64,000 nucleotides of DNA from Ruixingdingia sedimenti (lineage in GTDB: Bacteria; Pseudomonadota; Alphaproteobacteria; Rhodobacterales; Rhodobacteraceae), in the NCBI RefSeq assembly GCF_031432425.1, contig NZ_JAVKPH010000011.1, positions 1-64,000 of the forward strand, read 5' to 3'. A program made the position numbers and the translations under genes. Under the pieces are notes generated by a model. It did not search any database, was not told the origin of the DNA, and saw only the letters and a program-made list of their open reading frames with translations. Shown piece by piece: positions 16,647-25,295 of this stretch. Positions within the stretch are counted from its first letter, which is position 1; every line of letters starts with the position of its first letter.

Positions 16647-17555
16647 CTAACCGTGCGAAAACGGCACCCGCCCCGGGGTCGGCAGGCGGGCGGTCAGGAT
16701 CGTCGAGGTGCTGGAATCGGTGATGTAGAGCCGGCGGGGGTCCTCGATCCCGAAGGCGATGTTCGTCACCATCCGCCCGCGCGGGGAATTGATCCGCAGC
16801 ACCGGCTCGCCCAATGCGCTGTAGACCCAGACGCAGCCGAGCCCGCCATGGGCGATGATCAGGTTGTCCTCGGCATCCATCAGCAGCCCGTCGGGGCCGA
16901 GCCCCCCCGACAGCTGGATGAAATGCGCCACCCGCGCCACCCCGCCATCGGCCGTCAGCCGCATCTGCCAGACCGCGTTCTGGCGGAACATGTTGAGGTA
17001 AAGCGCCGTCCCCGCCCGGTTGATCGCCAGCCCGTTGGGCGCCGCGAGCCCGTCGAGCACCACGCGCGCCCGGCCCTCGGGGTCGATCCTGACCAGCCGG
17101 CCGAAGGGCGCGGCCAGATCGGAATCGCCCATGTCGGTGAAATAGACCGCACCGTCATCGGCGAAGACCAGATCGTTGGGCCCCACCAGCGGCCGGCCCT
17201 CGACGGCGGTGACATAGGGGTCCACCCGGCGCGTGGCGGGGTCGATGACCATGATGCCGCGCTTGTGGTCGGCCACGAAGATGCGCCCGTCGCGGTGGAT
17301 GCGCAGGCCGTTCGGTTCGCCGTCATACTGCACGAACAGCTCGAACCGCCCCCCGGGCGAGATGCGGAAGATGCGCCCGTAGGGGATGTCGACGCAGTAG
17401 AGAAACCCGTCGCGGCCGAAACCCGGGCCTTCCAGAAAGGCCGGCGGCACGCCCCAGGGGCGGCCTTCCAGCCAGGGTGTGGGGCCGCCGCGCCAGTGCA
17501 GGTCGGGCGGAACCTCGGCAAAGACCTCTGCCTCGATGGTGGGGATGGTGTACAC
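16647..17555 (-). CDS. SMP-30/gluconolactonase-family protein, copy 1
   Basis: A 302-residue six-bladed beta-propeller of the SMP-30/lactonase family, expected to hydrolyse a sugar-acid or similar lactone using one metal ion. Likely metal ligands are the Glu of FLEGPGFGRDG (about 41), the Asn of LAAPNGLAIN and the Asp of GLGPDGLLMD. No signal peptide, so it should be cytosolic. It is the last gene of a minus-strand operon after a TRAP transporter, 16 bp after the large permease. A paralogue at 29342-30256 shares the VDIP(Y/W)GRIFRI stretch and sits in the same place of a second TRAP operon, so the two probably act on related substrates. Confidence 0.88.
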   Translation of the reverse strand: MYTIPTIEAEVFAEVPPDLHWRGGPTPWLEGRPWGVPPAFLEGPGFGRDGFLYCVDIPYGRIFRISPGGRFELFVQYDGEPNGLRIHRDGRIFVADHKRGIMVIDPATRRVDPYVTAVEGRPLVGPNDLVFADDGAVYFTDMGDSDLAAPFGRLVRIDPEGRARVVLDGLAAPNGLAINRAGTALYLNMFRQNAVWQMRLTADGGVARVAHFIQLSGGLGPDGLLMDAEDNLIIAHGGLGCVWVYSALGEPVLRINSPRGRMVTNIAFGIEDPRRLYITDSSTSTILTARLPTPGRVPFSHG

Positions 17556-17571
17556 GGGCGCCTCCTCAGGC

Positions 17572-18978
17572 TCAGCGGATCATGCCCAGATACTGGGGCA
17601 GGATGAGCGAGATCGCCGGGATATAGGTGATCAGCGCCAGCGCGATCAGCAGCGGCACCAGCCAGGGCAGGATCGCCGCCGTCGCCCGCTCGACCGAGAT
17701 CCGCGCCACCCGCGACAGCACGAACAGCACCATGCCGAGCGGCGGATGCAGCAGGCCGATCATCAGGTTCAGCACCATGATCAGCCCGAAATGGATCGGA
17801 TCCATCCCGAAGGCCAGCGCGATGGGCAGCAGCAGCGGCACCAGGATCGTGATCGCCGCGATGGTGTCGAGAAAGCAGCCGACGACCAGCATCAGCGCAT
17901 TGGCCAGCAGCAGGAACAGCCACTTGCTGTCCGTCAGCCCCAGGATCAGCCCCGACAGCACCTGTGCTGCCTGACTGACGGTCAGCAGCCAGGCGAAGAT
18001 CGAGGCGCAGGTGACGATGAACAGCACCGAGGCCGTGGTCTCTATCGTGTCGAAGCTGATCTTGGCCAGCATCCGCGCCGTCAGGCTGCGATAGCGCACG
18101 AGGCCGAGGAACAGCGACCAGATCACCGCGGCCATCGCCGCCTCGGTGGGCGTGAACCAGCCCATGGTCATCCCGCCGATCAGGATCATCGGCGTCATCA
18201 GCGCCATCACCGCGGAAAAGTCGAAGATCCAGTCGATGACGATCAGCGCCGCCAGCGCGGCCAGCACCGCCATGTTGACCGACAGCCCCGCCCGCACCAG
18301 CAGCCAGACCGCCAGCGGAAAGCAGAACACGATGGCGATTTCCAGCCCCGCTTCCAGCAGCCGGCGCAGGTCGAAGGCGGTATCCGCCCCCCATCCCTTG
18401 CGCCAGGCCAGCAGCGTGACGGTGCCCATCATCAGCACCGTCATCACGATCCCCGGCACCACCCCCGCCATGAACAGCGCCCCGATGGAGACATTGGCCA
18501 TCATCCCGTAGATCACGAAGGGCAGCGAGGGCGGAAAGATCGGGCCGAGCGTGGCCGAGGCGGCGGTGATGCCCACCGCGGCCTCTACCGGATAGCCGTG
18601 GTCGCGCATCGCCTTGATCTCGATCGTGCCGATGCCGGCGGCATCGGCCAGCGCGGTGCCCGACATGCCGGAAAACACCACCGAGCCGACGATGTTCACC
18701 TGCCCCAGCCCGCCCTTCATCCAGCCCACCAGCGACAGGGCGAAGCCGTAGATCCGCCCCGTGACCCCGGCGCTGTTCATCAGGTTGCCGGCCAGGATGA
18801 AGAACGGCACCGCCAGCAGCGGAAAGCTGTCCACCCCCGCGACCATGCGCTGCGCCGCGATCAGGTCGGGCGCGACATCGTAGATCAGGATATAGGCGAG
18901 CGAGGACACCGCCATCGACACCGCCACCGGCACGCCGAGGATCATCAGGGCCAGAAAGCCCCCGACCAGAACCAGCAT
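17572..18978 (-). CDS. TRAP transporter large permease (DctM), system 1
   Basis: A 468-residue inner-membrane protein of the DctM family with about 12-13 hydrophobic segments, the sodium-coupled channel part of a TRAP uptake system. Typical stretches are FFILAGNLMNSAGVTGRIYGF, split around residue 65, and FPPSLPFVIYGM near 165. The C-terminal TM region has the family PPLGMVLFVLS. It lies 3 bp after the small permease and 16 bp before the SMP-30 gene, all on the minus strand. TRAP systems of this kind carry carboxylates; the substrate here is not readable. Confidence 0.95.
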   Translation of the reverse strand: MLVLVGGFLALMILGVPVAVSMAVSSLAYILIYDVAPDLIAAQRMVAGVDSFPLLAVPFFILAGNLMNSAGVTGRIYGFALSLVGWMKGGLGQVNIVGSVVFSGMSGTALADAAGIGTIEIKAMRDHGYPVEAAVGITAASATLGPIFPPSLPFVIYGMMANVSIGALFMAGVVPGIVMTVLMMGTVTLLAWRKGWGADTAFDLRRLLEAGLEIAIVFCFPLAVWLLVRAGLSVNMAVLAALAALIVIDWIFDFSAVMALMTPMILIGGMTMGWFTPTEAAMAAVIWSLFLGLVRYRSLTARMLAKISFDTIETTASVLFIVTCASIFAWLLTVSQAAQVLSGLILGLTDSKWLFLLLANALMLVVGCFLDTIAAITILVPLLLPIALAFGMDPIHFGLIMVLNLMIGLLHPPLGMVLFVLSRVARISVERATAAILPWLVPLLIALALITYIPAISLILPQYLGMIR

Positions 18979-18981
18979 CGG

Positions 18982-19557
18982 CTATTCCCCCTTGTCGAAG
19001 GCAAGTTCGGGCCGTTCCAGCACCGAATACCCGCGGCGCCAGTTCCGCACCATCACCTGCACCGCGCGCAGGAACATGATCGCGAAGGCCGCCAGCATCG
19101 GATAGAGGAACCAGCCCCGCGACAGGCGCACGGAAATCAGCCTCTCGTCCGCCACGACCGCCACATAGCGCCACATCAGCCAGACCGCATAGGCGAAAAA
19201 GCCGACCCGGATCGCATCCACCAGCCGCGACAGCCAGCGCCCGGCCGCGGGGCCGACATGGTGGTAGATCAGGTCGACATGGATGTGCCGCGTCGTGCGC
19301 GTGCACATCGCGGCGCCCATGAACACCAGCACGATCAGGGCGTTGACGGCGACCTCCTCGGTCCAGGCGAGACTGTTGTTGAGCGCGTAGCGGGTGAAGA
19401 ACTGCAAGAACACCAGCCCGACGATGACCCAGAACACGGCCAGCGCCACCCAGTCCTCGGGCCCGTGGTCGCGCAGGCTGACGGCCTGTTCCTCTTCCTC
19501 GAACGCATGGGCGAGGTCGTCGATGGTCGGTTTGGGCAGGGCGTGGTCGGTCGGCAT
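18982..19557 (-). CDS. TRAP transporter small permease (DctQ), system 1
   Basis: A 191-residue protein with four membrane segments (about 44-66, 80-100, 120-140, 155-175) and a charged cytoplasmic N terminus with an EEEEQ run. The DctQ signature W(T)EE lies in the second segment region (LAWTEEVAVNALIVLVF). It pairs with the adjacent large permease. The ATG at 19557 was chosen because the frame upstream reads proline/arginine-rich non-coding sequence. It follows the binding-protein gene by 70 bp. Confidence 0.92.
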   Translation of the reverse strand: MPTDHALPKPTIDDLAHAFEEEEQAVSLRDHGPEDWVALAVFWVIVGLVFLQFFTRYALNNSLAWTEEVAVNALIVLVFMGAAMCTRTTRHIHVDLIYHHVGPAAGRWLSRLVDAIRVGFFAYAVWLMWRYVAVVADERLISVRLSRGWFLYPMLAAFAIMFLRAVQVMVRNWRRGYSVLERPELAFDKGE

Positions 19558-19627
19558 CGCGCGTTCCTGTCTGGGTGGCGGGCGGCGGGCCGGACGGCGG
19601 GGCAGGGCCCGCCGCCCGGCGGCGCGG

Positions 19628-20608
19628 TTACTGGACGGCGCGGATCGCCTCCCAGTCGGCCTTGTCATAGCCGAAATCCTCGAACTTCACCTTTTCCAGC
19701 ACCGTGTTCTGGAAGCTGGGCAGGTCCACCTCGAGGATGGTGACGCCGCGGTCGCGGAACACGTCGAGCAGCTTCGCCTCGCGGTCGAGGATGATCTGCG
19801 AGGCGCGCTGCGCGGCCTCGTGCGCGACCTCGGTGAACACCGCGCGGTCGGCCTCGTCGATCTTCTTCCAGGTGCCGCCGGCGATGACGATGTTCAGCTG
19901 GTCGACGATATGGCCGGTCAGCGCGATATGGGTCTGCACCTCGTCGAGCTTCTTGGCCTCGATCGAGGGCAGGGGGTTTTCCTGCGCATCCACCGTGCCG
20001 TTCTGGAGCGCCAGATAGAGTTCCGCGAAGGGCACCGGCGTCGTGTTGGCGCCGCAGGCGGTGGGCATCGCCATATAGGTCGGGATCGAGGGCACCCGCA
20101 TCTTCACCCCGGTCAGGTCCGAACATTTCTCGACCGGCTTGTTCGCGGTCGTGTGCCGGGTGCCGTAATAGGTGGTCGCCAGGATCTGGTGGCCCGTCGC
20201 CTCGGTATAGCCGCCGGTCAGTTTGCGGTAGACCTCGCTTTCGGTGTATTTCAGCAGATGCGCCGCGTCGCGGAAGGTGAAGGGATAATACGTCACCCCG
20301 ATCGGCGGGTATTTGTTCGCGGCAAAGCCGTTGGTCAGGATCACCATGTCCACCGTGCCGAGCGTCAGGCCCTGGTCGAGGCTGACCTCGTTGCCGAGTT
20401 GCGCCGCCGGGTACACGTCGATCTTGTAGCGGCCGCCGGTGCGCCTGGCGATTTCCCCGGCGGCCCAGAGGGCCTCGGTGTGGAAGGGTTCCGAGACCTC
20501 GAAGATATGGGCCCATTTCAGCGTGGTCTGCGCTTGCGCCGGTGCGGCCAGCGCGAGCCCCGCCAGCGCGGCGGCGATGGTCGTGCCGAAGATGCGTCGT
20601 GTCAGCAT
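19628..20608 (-). CDS. TRAP solute-binding protein (DctP), system 1
   Basis: A 326-residue periplasmic binding protein. A clear Sec signal peptide (LTRRIFGTTIAAALAGLALA, then APAQAQ) ends near residue 26. The family arginine that pairs with the substrate carboxylate is in KMRVPSIPTY (about residue 150), and PFAELYLALQNGTVDAQENP is a standard DctP stretch, here split at about 175. The mature protein therefore probably binds a mono- or dicarboxylate. The ATG at 20608 follows a GGAGGAAG ribosome site (reading AGGGAGGAAGCC). It starts the transporter part of an operon led by the lyase gene 94 bp upstream. Confidence 0.94.
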   Translation of the reverse strand: MLTRRIFGTTIAAALAGLALAAPAQAQTTLKWAHIFEVSEPFHTEALWAAGEIARRTGGRYKIDVYPAAQLGNEVSLDQGLTLGTVDMVILTNGFAANKYPPIGVTYYPFTFRDAAHLLKYTESEVYRKLTGGYTEATGHQILATTYYGTRHTTANKPVEKCSDLTGVKMRVPSIPTYMAMPTACGANTTPVPFAELYLALQNGTVDAQENPLPSIEAKKLDEVQTHIALTGHIVDQLNIVIAGGTWKKIDEADRAVFTEVAHEAAQRASQIILDREAKLLDVFRDRGVTILEVDLPSFQNTVLEKVKFEDFGYDKADWEAIRAVQ

Positions 20609-20702
20609 GGCTTCCTCCCTGAAGCTCTCGTGATGTTTTCCGGTGTTGGTTGCGAGGATCATTCTCTGGATGAATTTTCGTTTCAAGACGGGATCGGCCG
20701 GA

Positions 20703-21581
20703 TCAGCCCGGCAGATAGCGGCGTTCCCAGTCGTCCAGCGCCTGCCGGCGGCACAGCCGGTCCACGATCGCGGCGTTTTCCGGGGTTGCGGTGGGGTCGG
20801 GCAGGGCGGTGCCCCCGTCGCGCAGCGCGCGATAGGCGGCGTCCATCGCCGCCAGCGCGGCGCGGAACGGCCGATGGGGCAGGAACCGCAGCTTGAGCCG
20901 CGTGCGGCGCAGGAATTCGGGGTCGTCGCGGTCCCGCTGCGGCACGCCCAGAACGAACAGCGGCAGGCCCGCGGCATCGGCCACCTCGACCAGATCGGCG
21001 GGGCCGCCCGGCAGGTCGGCCAGCATCACCGCCTCTGCCCCCGTCTGCGCATAGGCGCGGATGCGGGCCAATGCCTCTGCCCGGGGCAGTTCCGACAGCG
21101 CGAAGCTGCGCGCGACGATGATCGTTGCGGGGTCGCGCCGCGCCGCGACCGCCGCGCGCAGCTTGCCCAGATGTTCCTCCAGCGGCACCATCAGCGCATG
21201 GCGCCGCGCGGCGGCCTGCGTGCTTTGGGGGACGAGATTGTCCTCGATCTCTATCGCCGCGACGCCGGCCATTTCCAGATCGCGGATCGTGGCGCGCAGC
21301 GTGATGGCGTTGCCCCCGCCCTCGTCGGCGTCCGCGACCAGCGGCAGGTCGGTGTTGCGGCAGATGCGGCGGCAGATGTCGGCCAGATCGGTCATGTTCG
21401 CCAGCGGCAGCCCGTCGGGGGCCGATACATTGGCCATCTTCGACACCGACCCCGACAGCTTGGCCACCGGCCAGCCGTTCATTTCCGCCACCCGGGCCGA
21501 GAACGGGTCGAACACCGGCGCGGCGTCGGTGCATCCCGGCTGTGCGAGCAGGGCGCGCAGGCGGCTGCGTGGGCTTGTCAT
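20703..21581 (-). CDS. PEP mutase/isocitrate lyase-family carbon-carbon lyase or decarboxylase
   Basis: A 292-residue (beta/alpha)8 barrel of the isocitrate lyase/PEP mutase superfamily. The metal-binding region LPLVADADEGGGNA (about 80-93) and the AAIEIEDN strand (about 108-115) are present. The KKCGH cysteine loop that marks true isocitrate and methylisocitrate lyases is missing; the corresponding position reads EDNLVPQSTQ. In this respect it resembles oxaloacetate decarboxylases of the family (Pseudomonas PA4872 type). Its substrate is probably an oxo-dicarboxylate. It is the first gene of the minus-strand operon and diverges from the RraA-like gene across an operator at 21659-21680. Confidence 0.85.
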   Translation of the reverse strand: MTSPRSRLRALLAQPGCTDAAPVFDPFSARVAEMNGWPVAKLSGSVSKMANVSAPDGLPLANMTDLADICRRICRNTDLPLVADADEGGGNAITLRATIRDLEMAGVAAIEIEDNLVPQSTQAAARRHALMVPLEEHLGKLRAAVAARRDPATIIVARSFALSELPRAEALARIRAYAQTGAEAVMLADLPGGPADLVEVADAAGLPLFVLGVPQRDRDDPEFLRRTRLKLRFLPHRPFRAALAAMDAAYRALRDGGTALPDPTATPENAAIVDRLCRRQALDDWERRYLPG

Positions 21582-21658
21582 CTGCGGTCCCTCCCGTGGT
21601 CCGGCCCCGGGGCGGCTCTGCGGCATCCTTCGGCGGGGTGGATGAACATTATTATTGA

Positions 21659-21680
21659 ATTCTCTATTCATCAAGAGAAT
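21659..21680. promoter_or_regulatory. shared IclR-type operator, site 1
   Basis: ATTCTCT and AGAGAAT are perfect inverted 7-bp arms around the 8-bp spacer ATTCATCA. The same 7-8-7 layout, with the spacer also beginning ATTCAT, recurs at 26339-26360. It sits in the gap between the divergent lyase and aldolase genes, in the only A/T-rich stretch there, so it probably controls both directions. Confidence 0.7.
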
Positions 21681-21786
21681 AATGAGACTCGAAACCGGCC
21701 ATCTGCGCAGCGCCGCCCCGGGATGGTTCCGGGGCGGCGCGGTGTGGGCGGGCGATGCCGCGGGCAGCCAGAGGGAGGGCTCGGAC

Positions 21787-22428
21787 GTGACGGATCGGGA
21801 AATTTCGACAGATATCATAGAGGCTTACAGGGGCCTGAGTTCGGCCATCATTTCCGACGCGCTGGACCGCGCGGGGATCCACGGCACGCTGCACGGGCTG
21901 AAGCCGCAGGTGGACGGTGCGCGGATGTGCGGCCCGGCCTTCACCGCGAAATACACGCTCGCCCCCGCCGCGCTGGACCGTTTCGCCGATTTCCTCGACG
22001 ACATCCCGGCGGGCGCGGTGGTCGCCATCGACAACGGCGGGCGGACGGATGTGTCGGTCTGGGGGGATACGTTGTCGCTGTTCGCCTCGGTCCAGGGGTT
22101 TGCGGGCACGCTGATCGACGGCGCCTGCCGCGACATCGACGGCACGCGAGCGCTCGGCTATCCGATGTTCAGCCGCGATCTCTACATGCGCACCGGCAAG
22201 GGCCGGGTGGGCGTGGAAAGCACGCAGGCGCCGATTCGCATCGCGGGGGTGGAGATTCATCCGGGCGATCTGATCTTCGGCGATGCGACCGGCGCGGTGG
22301 CCGTCCCCAGGGCGCGCGCGGCAGAGGTGCTGGCGATCGCGCAACAGATCGCGCGCCGCGACGACGCATGGGAGGCCGCGATCCGCGCGGGATTGCCGAT
22401 GGCGCAGGTCTGGCAGGCCGCCGACTGA
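21787..22428 (+). CDS. RraA-family aldolase (4-hydroxy-4-methyl-2-oxoglutarate aldolase type)
   Basis: A 213-residue protein of the RraA/HMG-aldolase fold. Bacterial catabolic members split 4-hydroxy-4-methyl- or 4-carboxy-4-hydroxy-2-oxo acids to pyruvate and another oxo acid and decarboxylate oxaloacetate. The family motif is IDGACRDIDG (about 119-128), with the metal-site Asp and the substrate-binding Arg. The GTG at 21787 is preferred as start, 9 bp or so after AGGGAGGG; an upstream ATG at 21655 lies in the operator. It diverges from the PEP-mutase-family gene and is followed after 75 bp by the E1 gene. True RNase-E regulators of the family are not expected in this context. Confidence 0.87.
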   Translation: MTDREISTDIIEAYRGLSSAIISDALDRAGIHGTLHGLKPQVDGARMCGPAFTAKYTLAPAALDRFADFLDDIPAGAVVAIDNGGRTDVSVWGDTLSLFASVQGFAGTLIDGACRDIDGTRALGYPMFSRDLYMRTGKGRVGVESTQAPIRIAGVEIHPGDLIFGDATGAVAVPRARAAEVLAIAQQIARRDDAWEAAIRAGLPMAQVWQAAD

Positions 22429-22503
22429 TCCCCGCCGCCCGAACCGTTCCCGATGCCCGGCCCCGGCCGGCCGATGCCGCCTGCCCGAACCATGAGGATC
22501 CCG

Positions 22504-25167
22504 ATGCAGCCCCCCCTTGGCGGTGACAATGCGTTCTACCTTGGTCTTTACGCGAAATACCTGACGGATCCGGCCTCGGTTCCCGCCGACTGGGGGGCGT
22601 ATTTCGCGGAAATGCGCGCCCCCGCCGCCCCGGACGCCCCCGGCCGGGCGGTCGCGGCCTATCTGGAGGCGGCGCGGCGCTTCGGGCATCTGGCGGCGGA
22701 TCTCGACCCGCTCGGCCTTGCGCCGCGGGATGGCCGGCTCGATCCGCTGCGCGCGGCGGCGCGGGCCGAAGGCGCCGCCGGGGTGCGCCTGACGCTGGCG
22801 GGTGCGCCCCGGGATCTGCCGGCGGCAGAGGCCACGGCGCTGATCGACCGCATCTATCGCGGCACGATGGGGATCGAGGCCGACCACCTGCACGACCCTG
22901 CCGAGGCCGACTGGCTGCTGGCGGCGTTCGAGCGCGCGATGCTGGCGCCGCCAGATGACGACCTGACCCGCGATGCGCTGGAATCGGTGGTGCTGGCCGA
23001 CACGTTCGAATCCTTCATGCGGGTGAAGTTCCCGGCCAAGAAACGCTTCGGCAGCGAAGGGTCCGAGGGCACGCTGGTCTTTCTGCGCGCCTTGTTCCTT
23101 GCCGCCGCCGCGGGGCCGGGGGTGGACGAGATCGTGATGGGCGGCATGCATCGCGGCCGTCTGGCGGTGCTGGCCGTCGCCCTGGGCAAGAGCCCCGCCG
23201 CGCTGGCGGCGGAACTGACCGGGCGCGACCTGTCCGAGGGCGCGGCCTTCACCGGCGACGTGCCCTATCACCTGGGCCTGCGCACACGGTTCGAGGGCGC
23301 GCGGACGCTCGGCCTGACGCTGCTGCCGCATCCCTCGCATCTGATGGTGGTGGCGCCGGTGGCGCTGGGTCTGGCGCGGGCGGCGGGGGCCGGGGCGCTT
23401 TGCCTGCTGATGCACACCGACGCCGCCTTCGCCGGGCAGGGGCTGAGCGCCGAGATGATGCAGATCGCGGGTCTGCCGCCCTATCGGGCGGGCGGGGCGG
23501 TCCATCTGGTGGTCAACAACCAGATCGGCTTCACCACCCTGCCGGCCGAGGGGCGCAGCGCGCGCTATTGCACCGATGTCGCCCGGATGGTCGGTGTGCC
23601 GGTTCTGCATGTGAACGGCGACGATGCGCTGGCGGTGGCGCGGGCGGCGCGGCTGGCGCTGGACTGGCGCAACCGGTCCGGGCGCGACATCCTTGTGGAC
23701 ATGGTGTGCTATCGCCGCTTCGGGCACAACGAACTGGACGAGCCGCGCTTTACCCAGCCCCGCCTGTGGCAGGCGATCGACCGCCATCCGCCGCTGCGCG
23801 ACCTGCTGACCGCCCGCGTGCAGCACGACCGCCCGGCGCTGGCCGACCATGCCGCGCGCTGCGCCGGGGATTTCACCCGCGCCCTTCAGGACGGGTTCCG
23901 GCGGGCGGCCGATCTGCTGCCCAACGACGCGCCGGTGCAACCCGACGCCTGGGCCGCGGTGGAACCCGCCGACGAAGCCGCGCTGCTGGCCCCCGTGCCC
24001 ACCGGCCTGCCGCTGGCCGATCTGCGGCGGGTGGGGCTGGCGGCCAGCGCGCTGGCGCCCGGGGCGGCGGTCAACCCCAAGGTCCGCCGCTTTTACGACC
24101 AGCGCGCCGCCAGTCTCGAGGCGGGGCAGGAGATCACCTTCGCCACCGCCGAGGCGCTCGCCCTCGCCACGCTGCTGGACGAGGGGCATCCGGTGCGCCT
24201 GTCGGGGCAGGACGCCGTGCGCGGCACCTTCACGCAGCGGCATCTGGCGGTGCACGACATGGACAGCGGGCAGGCCCACCTGCCGCTGGCCGCCGCCGCC
24301 CGTGCCGGCGCGCGGGCAGAGATCATCAACAGCCCGCTGTCGGAATATGGCGTGCTGTCCTTCGAATACGGCCACAGCCTGTTCGACCCGCAGGCCCTGA
24401 CGATATGGGAGGCGCAGTTCGGCGATTTCCTCAACGGCGCGCAGCCGGTGGTGGACCAGTACATCGTTTCGGCAGAGGCGAAATGGCGCCTGCGGTCGGG
24501 TCTTGTGGTGCAACTGCCGCACGGGCTGGAAGGGCAGGGGCCCGACCATTCCTCGGCCCGGGTGGAGCGGCTGTTGCAGATGTGCGCGGGCGGCAATGTC
24601 GTCGTCGCCAATCCCTCGACGCCGGCGAACCTGTTCCATCTGCTGCGCCGCCAGATCCATGCGCGCTGGCGCAAGCCGCTGTTCCTGATCGCGCCGAAAT
24701 CGCTGTTGCGGGCGCGTTCGGCGGTGTCGGCGCTGGCCGAGATGGCCGAGGGCACCGCCTTTCGCCCGGTCATCGCCGAAGCCCCGCCGCCCGGCAGGGG
24801 CGGGGTGCGGCGGGTGGTGATCTGTTCGGGCAAGATCGCCCATGCGCTGGAACAGGCGCGGGACGCGGCGGGGCTGACCCATGCGGTGGCGGTGGTCCGG
24901 CTGGAACAGCTTTATCCGCTCGACATCGCGGCCTTGCGGGCGGCGCTGGCGTCCTTCGGGCGGGCAGAGGCGGTCTGGCTGCAAGAGGAGGCGGAAAACC
25001 AGGGGCCCTGGCCCTTCCTGGCCGAGGCGTTCCGCCGCCACGGCATCCACCTGAACCCCCGCCGCCCCGTCCACGCGCGGCCCGCCATGCCGGTGACGGC
25101 GGGCGGGTCGGTGGAACGGCACGAAAGGGAACAGGAGATCCTGTTGCGCGGGGTGCTGTCGGTCTGA
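22504..25167 (+). CDS. stand-alone 2-oxoglutarate dehydrogenase-type E1 (thiamine) component
   Basis: An 887-residue thiamine-diphosphate enzyme of the SucA/DHTKD1 family, which decarboxylates a 2-oxo acid and passes the acyl group to a lipoyl E2. Typical stretches are IVMGGMHRGRLAVLA (about 215-230), TGDVPYHLG, the thiamine/Mg region AAFAGQG...VVNNQIGFTTLP (about 310-350) and VCYRRFGHNELDEP (about 400). The usual SucA stretch IHGDAA reads MHTDAA here. It is about 100 residues shorter than typical SucA, mainly near the N terminus. No E2 or E3 gene is nearby, so it must borrow them or act as a simple decarboxylase or ligase. The ATG at 22504 follows GAGG by 5 bp. A substrate other than 2-oxoglutarate is likely. 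Confidence 0.88.
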   Translation: MQPPLGGDNAFYLGLYAKYLTDPASVPADWGAYFAEMRAPAAPDAPGRAVAAYLEAARRFGHLAADLDPLGLAPRDGRLDPLRAAARAEGAAGVRLTLAGAPRDLPAAEATALIDRIYRGTMGIEADHLHDPAEADWLLAAFERAMLAPPDDDLTRDALESVVLADTFESFMRVKFPAKKRFGSEGSEGTLVFLRALFLAAAAGPGVDEIVMGGMHRGRLAVLAVALGKSPAALAAELTGRDLSEGAAFTGDVPYHLGLRTRFEGARTLGLTLLPHPSHLMVVAPVALGLARAAGAGALCLLMHTDAAFAGQGLSAEMMQIAGLPPYRAGGAVHLVVNNQIGFTTLPAEGRSARYCTDVARMVGVPVLHVNGDDALAVARAARLALDWRNRSGRDILVDMVCYRRFGHNELDEPRFTQPRLWQAIDRHPPLRDLLTARVQHDRPALADHAARCAGDFTRALQDGFRRAADLLPNDAPVQPDAWAAVEPADEAALLAPVPTGLPLADLRRVGLAASALAPGAAVNPKVRRFYDQRAASLEAGQEITFATAEALALATLLDEGHPVRLSGQDAVRGTFTQRHLAVHDMDSGQAHLPLAAAARAGARAEIINSPLSEYGVLSFEYGHSLFDPQALTIWEAQFGDFLNGAQPVVDQYIVSAEAKWRLRSGLVVQLPHGLEGQGPDHSSARVERLLQMCAGGNVVVANPSTPANLFHLLRRQIHARWRKPLFLIAPKSLLRARSAVSALAEMAEGTAFRPVIAEAPPPGRGGVRRVVICSGKIAHALEQARDAAGLTHAVAVVRLEQLYPLDIAALRAALASFGRAEAVWLQEEAENQGPWPFLAEAFRRHGIHLNPRRPVHARPAMPVTAGGSVERHEREQEILLRGVLSV

Positions 25168-25214
25168 CGGGCAGGGGCGGGCCGGGGCGGCCGCATCCGG
25201 TTCACGGAAAATCC

Positions 25215-25236
25215 ATTCACCTGATGAAAGATGGAT
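25215..25236. promoter_or_regulatory. shared IclR-type operator, degenerate site in front of iclR
   Basis: ATTCACC and GATGGAT flank an 8-bp spacer, matching as inverted arms at 5 of 7 positions. Size (22 bp) and geometry equal those of the two better copies at 21659 and 26339, and the left arm matches the 26339 site in 6 of 7 bases. It lies 59 bp before the IclR start codon, where it could mediate autoregulation. Confidence 0.45.
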
Positions 25237-25295
25237 GCTATGACCATGAAATACTATCACGGTCACGCCATTTCGCCAACCGGAGGGCCCATCCC

